From assembly GCA_028285465.1 (NCBI GenBank), contig JANQPD010000084.1, positions 1 through 43,675 on the forward strand: a stretch of 43,675 nucleotides of DNA. Reading direction: 5' to 3'. The notes under the pieces were generated by a model, which did not search any database, was not told the origin of the DNA, and saw only the letters and a program-made list of their open reading frames with translations. This DNA is from Owenweeksia sp. (lineage in GTDB: Bacteria; Bacteroidota; Bacteroidia; Flavobacteriales; Schleiferiaceae). Of the stretch, positions 1 to 6,081 are shown one piece after another (positions within the stretch are counted from its first letter, which is position 1; the number at the start of each line of letters is the position of its first letter). A program made the translations under genes and the position numbers.

Positions 1-113
1 TTTCCAAGGCATGGCAATCTGAATTTTGTTTCAAATTGCGACTTAAAAAGTGTAAACGATGTTTCTATAACTCTGTAAAGGATGTTTGTATATCGTACCA
101 AATGCCCGCCAAC
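1..113 (-). other. Left part of a seventh, incomplete cassette
   Basis: Reading on the minus strand, this begins at the GTTGGCGGGC that closes the attC-like site at 106-178 and runs off the window edge. The only ATG on this strand is at 12-10, which would give just four codons (M-P-W-K) before the edge, so a coding start here is possible but not established. The stretch shows that the array continues beyond the window. Confidence 0.35.
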
Positions 114-178
114 GTTTAGTGTATGGTGCGTTGCTATCCCGCAGGGTAGCTATGCACTATACACATTGTTGTGTGTTC
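106..178 (-). repeat. attC-like recombination site 1 (short class)
   Basis: Imperfect palindrome of about 60 bases between conserved AAC (111-113) and GTT (168-170). The outer arms CAAC (110-113) and GTTG (168-171) pair. An inner stem of 21-22 bases (119-140 with 144-164) closes on a GCA loop, with one bulged base, one mismatch and two G/T-type positions. Short unpaired spacers (114-118 and 165-167) separate outer and inner stems, as in integron attC sites. It is closely related to the site at 3229-3296 and lies between two cassettes. There is no T-run, so it is not a terminator. Confidence 0.75.
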
Positions 179-181
179 GTT

Positions 182-670
182 TTAATTTGTTTTCCAGGTT
201 GCTCCTGGATATTCTGTTTTATCAATTTCTATCCTTGCTCCAGACTCAGTCCATATTTCATCACCAGATGCTTTTACTACCAATTCCGAATTCCCGAACC
301 CAAGTCTTATAGCCTGTACTTCACCTCGGTTAACTACAAAATCTTCTCCTTGAAGTTCAGTTTTTTCAAATACAAGTCGTTCAGAGCTAATGAGCTTTTT
401 ACCGATCAATTCATTTAGAATATCATCCTTAGTAGGTTCATGAACAAATCCAAATCCTTCAAGTCTATTTCGTCTGAAATCTGACGCTGTTTGAATTAGT
501 ATATGAATTTCATCTCCTTGATTATCTGTTAAAATTGTCAGACCATTATCTGTCTTCTTGAAAACAAGATGCAATCCAACCGAATGAAAGTTGCCATATT
601 CAGTTTCGGAATTATCAAGTCTTAAGAATCCCTCTAATATTTCTCTTTGAAACTTATCTAGTACGTTCAT
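182..670 (-). CDS. Hypothetical cassette protein
   Basis: A 162-residue protein that I do not recognise. It begins M-N-V-L-D-K-F and has no signal peptide or membrane segment, so it is probably cytosolic. It is rich in alternating hydrophobic and charged residues, as in a small alpha/beta protein. I start it at ATG 670 rather than an upstream TTG (685), because the TTG lies inside the attC-like core. The ATG is about 17 bases downstream of the GTTG core, and the stop codon is about 6 bases short of the next site. This is the one-gene, tight-ended packing of an integron cassette. Function unknown. Confidence 0.75.
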   Translation of the reverse strand: MNVLDKFQREILEGFLRLDNSETEYGNFHSVGLHLVFKKTDNGLTILTDNQGDEIHILIQTASDFRRNRLEGFGFVHEPTKDDILNELIGKKLISSERLVFEKTELQGEDFVVNRGEVQAIRLGFGNSELVVKASGDEIWTESGARIEIDKTEYPGATWKTN

Positions 671-675
671 TTCAA

Positions 676-813
676 TGACACACAACGGTTTGAATAAACG
701 CCGGGCGGCTCCTTTCGTAGTTTTGCAAAGAAACGAAAGGTTTCTCTATCCACCGCAAAGCCCCAACCGGAACGGGATTAAAGCCGACTTGCGTTTATTT
801 ATTGTTGTAGCAT
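676..813 (-). repeat. attC-like recombination site 2 (long class)
   Basis: The site spans 123 bases from AAC (684-686) to GTT (804-806). Outer arms ACAAC (682-686) and GTTGT (804-808) pair. The inner arms AATAAACGC (693-701) and GCGTTTATT (791-799) are perfect, followed inwards by CGGCT (706-710) with AGCCG (782-786). The variable centre contains a further CCTTTCGT/ACGAAAGG pair (711-718, 733-740). The length is close to that of Vibrio cholerae repeats, which are known to be about 120 bases. Confidence 0.78.
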
Positions 814-820
814 GTTTTTT

Positions 821-1381
821 TTATTTCTTTTCAGTCACTTCAAATTCTGTAATAAAAGCGAGTTGGTCAGAGTCGGGATTTTCAAGATTTGTCCCACCAT
901 AAATAACCTTATAAAGACGGTTTTCGACTAAGATTACTCTTCCATAGGTAAACCCGCCAATCGATGGGTCATTTGATACAAGTTCAAAGTAGATCTCCTG
1001 ACCATTTTCATGCTGTCTAATTTCCTTCTTTACAATTTTTGAGTCGTTTGAAGTTGCAATCATCTGGTCCACCGTACTTTCAAGAAGTAGCTCGGTGTTC
1101 AATTTTCTTAAGTAAGACTCTGGAAAGTCCATGAATGAAACGGAATACATCAAATATTCATTCTCGTTATATTGAAAGAGGTGATCAACTGCTTTCCAGG
1201 TTCCCGCGTTTACCTCTCTTTCAAAGTGGGTTGGTTTTTCAGGGAATTTGGCTTTGAATTTACCAGGTTCTGAAATGTAGAAGCCTTCTCTGTCAAGGGA
1301 AAGGTTCTCCCAGTTATTTGCTGATTGTGATTGACAGGATAAAAAGCAGAGTGTGACTAGTATTGTCGAAATATGTTTCAT
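821..1381 (-). CDS. Hypothetical lipoprotein in a cassette
   Basis: A 186-residue predicted lipoprotein. A short signal sequence ends in the lipobox L-C-F-L-S-C, with the acylated cysteine at residue 16, so the product should be anchored in an envelope membrane. The rest is a soluble domain of about 170 residues with no motif I recognise. An upstream in-frame ATG at 1414 lies within the attC-like site and would put 11 unlikely residues before the signal peptide, so ATG 1381 is preferred. The TAA stop lies about 7 bases from the attC-like end repeat. Function unknown. Confidence 0.75.
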   Translation of the reverse strand: MKHISTILVTLCFLSCQSQSANNWENLSLDREGFYISEPGKFKAKFPEKPTHFEREVNAGTWKAVDHLFQYNENEYLMYSVSFMDFPESYLRKLNTELLLESTVDQMIATSNDSKIVKKEIRQHENGQEIYFELVSNDPSIGGFTYGRVILVENRLYKVIYGGTNLENPDSDQLAFITEFEVTEKK

Positions 1382-1395
1382 GTCGTTTTTCAAAT

Positions 1396-1532
1396 ATGCT
1401 ACAACGTTGAGCATATGAGCAGTAGCGGTATTTTCACCAGATTAGCTATGGGCGAGCGCAAGTTGATCCGCCAAATACAGCATTATCCACGTGGTACACA
1501 CCCGCTATTGATTATATACAGTGTTGTAAGGC
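1396..1532 (-). repeat. attC-like recombination site 3 (long class)
   Basis: The site spans 123 bases from AAC (1403-1405) to GTT (1523-1525). The outer arms TACAAC (1400-1405) and GTTGTA (1523-1528) pair perfectly. The inner arms CAGTAGCGG (1420-1428) and CCGCTATTG (1502-1510) pair with one mismatch. The inner stem starts further from the outer one than in the other sites. Beyond the shared GTTGTA core, the two flanks carry different sequences, each matching the far end of its own cassette. Confidence 0.72.
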
Positions 1533-1536
1533 GTTT

Positions 1537-2070
1537 TTATTTAGTCATATAATAAAATTCTCGTTCAAGTTCATGTTTCATCCTACTTACACTACGTCTC
1601 ATCATGAAATATGGTATTCCAAACATGAATGCTGCATGAATAATTATAAATGGTAAACCAAAAAAATCCATATTACCTCCAACATTCTCAGATGTAGAAA
1701 ATCCAATTATAAAAATCAAATAAAACACTATTAAAAATACGTAAAAGGGAATCATCATCCCAGTAAATCCATTTATCTCTGTATATATAATTAGATTATT
1801 GTCCTGCTGTTTATATATTCCTTTTGCAATAGCCAAGTTCATATTCATGTCAAAAAATTTTCTACGTCTCTTTATTTTAAATTCATCTAGTCCAACATGT
1901 CCTTTATATTCATTCTTACTATATGAAAATACATCAAAGGCTTCAGAAAACATTCCCGTATCCCCTTCATCTACATTTGCTTTTAGTCTATTGATAAAAT
2001 CGTGTTTATCAATCTCAAGTTCAGTGTTTAAATAATCAATCAGTTTTAATTGTTTGAGAAAGTCTTTCAT
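1537..2070 (-). CDS. Hypothetical membrane protein in a cassette
   Basis: A 177-residue protein. The first 110 residues are hydrophilic and lysine-rich. They are followed by two hydrophobic segments (roughly residues 107-125 and 135-157) and a charged C-terminal tail with paired arginines, so it is probably an inner-membrane protein with a cytosolic N-terminal domain. ATG 2070 is preferred to a TTG two codons upstream. The gene is strikingly AT-rich compared with the chromosome to the right. A leader of about 110 bases separates the start from the site at 2172-2306, longer than in the other cassettes, so it may carry its own promoter. I do not recognise the family. Confidence 0.75.
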   Translation of the reverse strand: MKDFLKQLKLIDYLNTELEIDKHDFINRLKANVDEGDTGMFSEAFDVFSYSKNEYKGHVGLDEFKIKRRRKFFDMNMNLAIAKGIYKQQDNNLIIYTEINGFTGMMIPFYVFLIVFYLIFIIGFSTSENVGGNMDFFGLPFIIIHAAFMFGIPYFMMRRSVSRMKHELEREFYYMTK

Positions 2071-2171
2071 TTGCAATCTTTTGTATCAATGTTTATAATA
2101 TTATTTATCAATATTTAAATATTTCAAGTGGTATATTAAATAAACTTTTCGTTTGCCGCGGTTTTGCTAAT

Positions 2172-2306
2172 GCCTTACAACGGCCCGGCTATAAGGTCGG
2201 CCGGGTTATGGGTGATTGATTATCGGCCAAGGAAAGGTACTGAAAGAACCGGAATATAGTAGACGGAGACTTCGTACGAGGTTGGCTTATAGCCATTGTT
2301 GGCAAC
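2172..2306 (-). repeat. attC-like recombination site 4 (long class)
   Basis: The site spans 122 bases from AAC (2179-2181) to GTT (2298-2300). Outer arms CAAC (2178-2181) and GTTG (2298-2301) pair. The inner arms GGCTATAAG (2187-2195) and CTTATAGCC (2286-2294) are a perfect 9-base match. A GC-rich local hairpin CCCGGC/GCCGGG (2184-2189, 2200-2205) sits in the variable part. Confidence 0.78.
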
Positions 2307-2314
2307 TGGCCTTT

Positions 2315-2548
2315 TTACTTTTTGCTCAATTTGAGTCCATATTTGAAAGCGAAGAACATGGCTAAAAAATGTATAATCCAATAAATCAGGCCACCAATAA
2401 TCTGTCCTTTGTCAAAACCAGTGGTCTCTGAGTCAAATAGGTTGACAATACCAATAAGATTGGAAATTAATGAAGTTAGGTTCGTCAGTGTTGCAATAAC
2501 AAGTAGGACTGCAACTATTATCAATAAGATACCTCCAAATTTTTTCAT
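2315..2548 (-). CDS. Small two-helix membrane protein in a cassette
   Basis: A 77-residue protein with two strongly hydrophobic segments (about residues 5-37 and 50-70) and a lysine-rich C-terminus (K-L-S-K-K). It is probably a small inner-membrane protein. The ATG at 2548 is about 30 bases from the preceding GTTG core, and the TAA is 8 bases from the next core repeat. No family is recognised. Small membrane proteins of unknown role are common passengers in sedentary integrons. Confidence 0.7.
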   Translation of the reverse strand: MKKFGGILLIIVAVLLVIATLTNLTSLISNLIGIVNLFDSETTGFDKGQIIGGLIYWIIHFLAMFFAFKYGLKLSKK

Positions 2549-2570
2549 TGTCGATTATTAAGTTTAGGCT

Positions 2571-2706
2571 TGTTGCCAACGATCTTGCTAAAAGCAGTGC
2601 GGGTTAAAAGGTTAGTATTTGTCGATTGTGCTAAAAGTAGTAAAAAGCCGTGGTTATATTATTGAGAAGTTGACCGAGCATTGCGTTTAGCTTTTGTTGG
2701 CAGCAG
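2571..2706 (-). repeat. attC-like recombination site 5 (long class)
   Basis: The site spans 121 bases from AAC (2578-2580) to GTT (2696-2698). The outer arms TGCCAAC (2574-2580) and GTTGGCA (2696-2702) are a perfect 7-base match. The inner arms 2587-2600 and 2678-2691 match over 14 bases with two mismatches, and the pairing continues past a two-base bulge. Extrahelical bases of this kind are the feature by which IntI chooses the strand in known attC sites. Confidence 0.8.
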
Positions 2707-3225
2707 TTAGTTTTTAAAATTTCTAATTTTTTCTAACAACTGATTTTCTCGAGCCTTACGATCTTTTTCATATTCTTCTACCAATTCACTCATCTCTTCA
2801 ATAGTCGCTGTTCTATGGCTGTGCATGCTTGGGTTGAATTCGTGGGAATCAACATAGTCCAAAATTGCTATAATTTCTTGGTCTGTCAGGTTGGGAAATG
2901 CTGTCATCATTGATTGATTGTATATACTAAAGATATATCGAGCGCGAGTGTCTTTTTCCTCATAAATAAGTCGCTCAGAGTTCCTAATAAAGTTCAACGC
3001 CCAAGAAACACCATAGTCCTCACGTATTCGCTGGAAAGGTGGTCCAATCTTTTTGGTTGAGATGTGGTGACAACTGTAGCAATGGGTCAAGAAAAGTTGC
3101 TTTCCTCTTAAAAAGGCGGTCTTATCGGAAGAAGTTTTAGACTTAGTTTCTATTTGTTCAACCTTAGCTGTCCTATTGCAGGCTAAGAAAGTAGTAATTA
3201 AAAGTATGGTCGTTAATCTTTTCAT
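2707..3225 (-). CDS. Lipoprotein cytochrome c in a cassette
   Basis: A 172-residue class I cytochrome c with a lipoprotein signal; the lipobox cysteine is residue 16 in T-F-L-A-C. The covalent haem motif C-Y-S-C-H is at residues 49-53. A methionine pair before A-F-P-N-L-T-D (106-107) is the likely sixth iron ligand, followed by the usual final helix I-I-A-I-L-D-Y-V. It is likely an envelope-anchored electron carrier. An upstream ATG at 3270 lies inside the palindrome and is rejected; the ATG at 3225 is only 11 bases from the GTTG core. The stop codon directly abuts the next end repeat. This is the only cassette gene with a recognisable biochemical role. Confidence 0.85.
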   Translation of the reverse strand: MKRLTTILLITTFLACNRTAKVEQIETKSKTSSDKTAFLRGKQLFLTHCYSCHHISTKKIGPPFQRIREDYGVSWALNFIRNSERLIYEEKDTRARYIFSIYNQSMMTAFPNLTDQEIIAILDYVDSHEFNPSMHSHRTATIEEMSELVEEYEKDRKARENQLLEKIRNFKN

Positions 3226-3228
3226 AAT

Positions 3229-3296
3229 TGCTGCCAACGCTTTGGCTATGGTGCGTGTCCCGAAGGGCATGCACTATAGCTTTTGTTGTGCCTTCG
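3229..3296 (-). repeat. attC-like recombination site 6 (short class)
   Basis: The site spans 52 bases from AAC (3236-3238) to GTT (3285-3287). The outer pair is CAAC (3235-3238) with GTTG (3285-3288). A 16-base inner stem (3245-3261 with 3265-3280) closes on GAA, with one bulged T and two G/T-type positions. It shares the core G-T-G-C-G-T and loop-flanking CCC/GGG with the site at 106-178, so the two are sister sites although five cassettes apart. Confidence 0.8.
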
Positions 3297-3309
3297 TGCT
3301 TTTTATTTT

Positions 3310-3609
3310 TTAATCACAGTAGGCAATAAGTCCACTGTTTTTGTTCTTTGCTTTTTCAAGAATGTCAATTAGTTTTTTCAGGTCAGTGTCCTTTTTAAAT
3401 TTGTCCAGATTGACATTAGTACTCTGTTGTTCAATCATCTTTGTTCCCCACCTGAAATCGGAATAGTAATCGTATTGACTTCCTATAACTCCTTTGTTCT
3501 GTAAATTTTCAAAAGTCTTATGGTCAAGTCCGCCAGCAAATTCCAAATTGGCTTGCTCCGGATAGTCAGGCTTTGGCTCGTCATCTTGTATCAAGTAAAA
3601 GTCTAACAT
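3310..3609 (-). CDS. Hypothetical protein, first cassette
   Basis: A 99-residue acidic, soluble protein with no signal peptide or membrane segment. It starts M-L-D-F-Y-L-I and contains an E-F-A-G-G-L-D segment. I believe similar small proteins occur in other Bacteroidota, but I cannot name a function or family. It lies nearest the recombinase, in the position where newly captured cassettes enter known integrons. The ATG is about 28 bases from the candidate attI core. Confidence 0.7.
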   Translation of the reverse strand: MLDFYLIQDDEPKPDYPEQANLEFAGGLDHKTFENLQNKGVIGSQYDYYSDFRWGTKMIEQQSTNVNLDKFKKDTDLKKLIDILEKAKNKNSGLIAYCD

Positions 3610-3627
3610 TTCTTATTCTTTTGGCAT

Positions 3628-3664
3628 GAGGTACAACTAGTGATATCAGCATATTGCTGATATC
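3628..3664 (-). repeat. Candidate attI-like primary recombination site
   Basis: A perfect inverted repeat, GATATCAGCA (3642-3651) and TGCTGATATC (3655-3664) around TAT, lies four bases upstream, on the minus strand, of the core GTTGTACC (3637-3630). That core matches the start of the attC cores. In all six attC-like sites the base before GTT is C; here it is A, as expected if that base belongs to the integration platform rather than to a cassette. It lies between the recombinase stop codon and the first cassette. The palindrome has no T-run and so is not an obvious terminator. It could instead be an operator. Confidence 0.6.
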
Positions 3665-3673
3665 CCATTCTAG

Positions 3674-4819
3674 CTAAGTGAGTTTTAAGTTATTGTTATT
3701 GAATGTAGTATTCCGGAAAATCTGATCCAGGGGGCTTTCTATTTTGCGCAAAGATTTTTGCGTAACATGCGTATACACGGCCGTCGTTGCCGGGCTCTTA
3801 TGTCCTAGTAATTCTTGAATAAACCGTATGTCAGTACCGCCTTCCAATAAATGCGTAGCAAAGCTATGCCTTAGCTTATGGGGGGTCACCTGTTTTTGTA
3901 TGCCCGCTAAATAAGCGCTTTTCCGCAATATGCTGCGCACACTGCTGGCGCTGTATTGCTTTTTATCCGGCCCTTCTATAAGCCAATACTTTGGGCTGTA
4001 CAGCTCTAGGTAAGTCAACAAAAAGGGCTTGAGCATTTGGCTCATTACGGCCATACGGTCTCTTTTGCCTTTCCCTGCACGCACATGTATCATTTCGCGA
4101 TCAAAATCTACATCCCTAACCCGCAGGCATAACAACTCGCTTAACCGCAGGCCCGTGCTGTACAATACGGCCAGTATAACCCTGTGTTTCATATTTTTGG
4201 TTGCCGCCAGCAGCCGCACTACTTCGCCCTCGCTCAACACCACCGGTAATTTTAACGCTTTCTTTGGCCTGTCAATAGAGATATTGGGCATAGACCCGCC
4301 CAGAACCTTTTCAAAGTAAAACTTCAAGGCATTTACTACCTGCCGCTGGGTGTTTACAGACAGCTTTCGCTCCACGATCAGATGATCTTGAAACATGTCT
4401 ACTTCTTTTTTGCCCAAGCGGGTAGCCGGTGTGGGGTGATGGAAATGCAAAAACTGGTTGAAGTAGCTGTGATATGTACGTATAGTGTTTTTTGCATAAC
4501 CCAAACGTTTTAGCTTTTGCACGTAATGGCACGGTACCAGGTCTTCCAAGACCATCTTTTTGGGCCGTTCAGCATCCGGTGCAAGAGCCTCCCGCTTATA
4601 GCAAAGGTCCAGCCTCGCCACATCTTTATAGGCGATGCGTACCCGATCCAGGTTAGCAGCATTCCAGGGAAGCCACCACCCCTTATAGGTTTTTGTGTAA
4701 AGGGCACCCAAAACACGTTTGGCAACAAAACTCAGTTTTTGGTTATAGCCAAACAGCAGCAACAACGCTACAGTGCCACGATGTCTTTTCTTATGGATTT
4801 CGATGCAGGGGTTGCTCAC
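3674..4819 (-). CDS. XerD-like tyrosine recombinase of the cassette array
   Basis: A 381-residue tyrosine recombinase. The N-terminal region (about 10-70), with its W-W-L-P-W-N segment, resembles the extension seen in many Bacteroidota integrases. A SAM-like core-binding domain spans about 95-172 and the catalytic domain about 190-365. Catalytic residues are visible: R225, K250, H314 and R317 (P-H-K-L-R-H), H340 and nucleophile Y349. The end reads S-P-L-D, as in IntI. The roughly 20-residue insertion (patch III region) that marks true IntI enzymes between the lysine and H-x-x-R is absent. The start is GTG, with an in-frame stop four codons upstream. It reads towards the cassettes rather than away from them. 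It probably recombines the neighbouring sites, but this is inferred from position. Confidence 0.85.
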   Translation of the reverse strand: MSNPCIEIHKKRHRGTVALLLLFGYNQKLSFVAKRVLGALYTKTYKGWWLPWNAANLDRVRIAYKDVARLDLCYKREALAPDAERPKKMVLEDLVPCHYVQKLKRLGYAKNTIRTYHSYFNQFLHFHHPTPATRLGKKEVDMFQDHLIVERKLSVNTQRQVVNALKFYFEKVLGGSMPNISIDRPKKALKLPVVLSEGEVVRLLAATKNMKHRVILAVLYSTGLRLSELLCLRVRDVDFDREMIHVRAGKGKRDRMAVMSQMLKPFLLTYLELYSPKYWLIEGPDKKQYSASSVRSILRKSAYLAGIQKQVTPHKLRHSFATHLLEGGTDIRFIQELLGHKSPATTAVYTHVTQKSLRKIESPLDQIFRNTTFNNNNLKLT

Positions 4820-4855
4820 GTTAAGTTGCCTTTATTGACCCCCTCAATATAAGAA

Positions 4856-4964
4856 ACAATCACTTTTCCCGCTTTCAACCGTAGGCTTTTTTGGATATGG
4901 AGGGAATCGTTTAAAAGGGCTAGATAAAATACAATCACTCAATTATTTAACTGTTTTCAACCGT
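4856..4964. repeat. Paired direct repeats upstream of the recombinase
   Basis: ACAATCACT occurs at 4856-4864 and 4931-4939, and TTTCAACCGT at 4873-4882 and 4955-4964, in the same order and orientation. They lie between the divergent recombinase and ssb genes. They could be operator or recombinase arm sites, or a decayed duplication. Confidence 0.5.
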
Positions 4965-5026
4965 TTACTACCATTTACAAACGAAAGGTAAACGGGCAAT
5001 AACCGGATCGGGCCAGGTACCCCGTC

Positions 5027-5034
5027 CATCTTTG
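5027..5034 (+). promoter_or_regulatory. Possible -7 element for ssb
   Basis: CATCTTTG differs at one position from the Bacteroidota -7 consensus TAnnTTTG and is 56 bases before the ssb start. No TTG is seen at the -33 distance, so the call is weak. Confidence 0.3.
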
Positions 5035-5089
5035 TACCGTTGTTCAACAAGAACGGCCTTTGCTCTATTAATCTTTAAATGCTAAGCGT

Positions 5090-5431
5090 ATGTCTACTAT
5101 GAGAAACCGCGTACAACTGATCGGCAACCCCGGGGCAGATCCGGAAATCAAAAACTTGGAAAACGGGAACAAACGGGCCAAATTCAGCCTGGCCACCAAT
5201 GAAAGTTACAAAAACCAAAAAGGCGAACGGGTTACGGAAACCCAATGGCACAACGTAGTAGCCTGGGGCAAAACGGCCGAGCTGGTGGAGAAATTCGTGC
5301 ACAAAGGCAAAGAAGTAGGCCTGGAAGGCAAGCTTGTAAGCCGCAGCTACGAAACAGACGGGGGTGAAAAGCGCTACGTAACCGAGGTGGTGCTCAATGA
5401 ACTCGTATTGCTCGCTTCGGGAAAGCAATAA
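5090..5431 (+). CDS. ssb: Single-stranded DNA-binding protein, short form
   Basis: A 113-residue SSB made of one OB-fold domain, with typical segments N-R-V-Q-L-I-G-N, a tryptophan-containing W-H-N-V-V-A-W-G and an E-G-K-L strand. It binds single-stranded DNA during replication, repair and recombination. It ends soon after the OB fold (L-L-A-S-G-K-Q), so it lacks the acidic D-D-x-I-P-F-type tail by which standard bacterial SSBs recruit partners. This suggests an accessory SSB, with a full-length copy elsewhere. It is divergent from the recombinase, with 270 bases between them, and has its own terminator. An alternative start three codons on (M4) is possible. Confidence 0.9.
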   Translation: MSTMRNRVQLIGNPGADPEIKNLENGNKRAKFSLATNESYKNQKGERVTETQWHNVVAWGKTAELVEKFVHKGKEVGLEGKLVSRSYETDGGEKRYVTEVVLNELVLLASGKQ

Positions 5432-5443
5432 CCTGCTCTTTTG

Positions 5444-5479
5444 AAAAAGGAAGCAGCCTTCCCGGCCGCTTCCTTTTTT
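5444..5479 (+). terminator. Intrinsic terminator of ssb
   Basis: The stem AAAAAGGAAGC (5444-5454) with GCTTCC (5468-5473) is followed by six T residues, 13 bases after the ssb stop. Confidence 0.85.
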
Positions 5480-5491
5480 GGGGTTCAATAA

Positions 5492-5520
5492 AAGCCCCGG
5501 CATTTACAATGCCGGGGCTT
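5492..5520 (-). terminator. Intrinsic terminator of the truncated PKD gene
   Basis: The perfect 12-base stem AAGCCCCGGCAT/ATGCCGGGGCTT has a 5-base loop. On the minus strand it is followed by TTTTATT. It lies 37 bases beyond the stop codon at 5557. Confidence 0.85.
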
Positions 5521-5556
5521 CCGGTAAAAACGGGAACTTATCCCATTCAATACCTT

Positions 5557-6081
5557 TTATTTCCGGTACAACACTTTTTTATAGCTGGTGTGCTGTTCCG
5601 ACCTGATCGCTATAAAGTAGATGCCTTCCGCCAGGTGCAACGCCTCTACATCAAATTGCACCTCGTGGTTTCCGGCCGCCCGGCTTTCGTCAGAAAGCAA
5701 AGCTACCTGCTGGCCGTTTCCGTTGAGGAGGGTGATCGCCACCTTTTGCTCGCTGGGGTTCTCAAAGCGAACCGACAAGCGCTGGCCAAAAGGATTGGGG
5801 AAAACCGAAGCGTTGAATTCGTTCAGTTCGGCATCCGTGGTAATGCCTCCCTCTTGTCCTTTCTTAAAGCTGATGATCCCCCTGCATCCACTGATGGTGA
5901 TGTTCCGGCAGAAGGTATCCGAACACTTTTCGCGGCCGTTATCTGCCGTTACGGTAAGGCAAACACGGTAAACGCCATCCCGGGCAAACGTATGAGCGGG
6001 ATTGGCCAGGTTAGAGGTGGTCCCGTCACCAAAATCCCAACGGTATCCGCTTACCTGAGTACAGGAGTTGGTAGCTACCAT
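5557..6081 (-). pseudogene. 5'-truncated PKD and T9SS sorting-domain protein
   Basis: The 174-residue frame encodes a PKD domain (about 10-65, with the signature Y-R-W-D-F-G-D-G-T and a following H-T-F) and a T9SS type A C-terminal sorting domain (about 90-174, V-F-P-N-P-F-G to Y-K-K-V-L-Y-R-K). Such proteins are secreted across the outer membrane and need an N-terminal signal peptide, but none is present. The frame is open for only 16 codons above the ATG before a TAG at 6132-6130, with no signal-like sequence. I read it as the surviving 3' end of a larger secreted protein. A functional intracellular product seems unlikely but is not excluded. Confidence 0.7.

Noticed and set aside
1382..1414. 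Longer start for the lipoprotein gene at ATG 1414
   Set aside because: It overlaps the attC-like core and precedes the signal peptide; ATG 1381 fits better.
3226..3270. Longer start for the cytochrome gene at ATG 3270
   Set aside because: It lies inside the palindrome and would place 15 residues before a proper lipoprotein signal.
182..3609. The six palindromes as ordinary intrinsic terminators
   Set aside because: None is followed by a T-run, the inner stems are interrupted, and each is bounded by CAAC/GTTG with flanks that match the ends of the same cassette. Terminators do not show this.
1..4819. CRISPR array
   Set aside because: The repeats are palindromic, spaced by whole genes and variable in length; no cas genes are present.
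3674..4819. Calling the recombinase IntI outright
   Set aside because: The IntI-specific insertion is not visible; only the S-P-L-D end is shared, and that occurs in other tyrosine recombinases too.
5037..5056. Short inverted repeat CCGTT/AACGG in the ssb leader as a second att site
   Set aside because: The arms are only 5 bases and the context lacks the conserved spacer and core order of the array sites.
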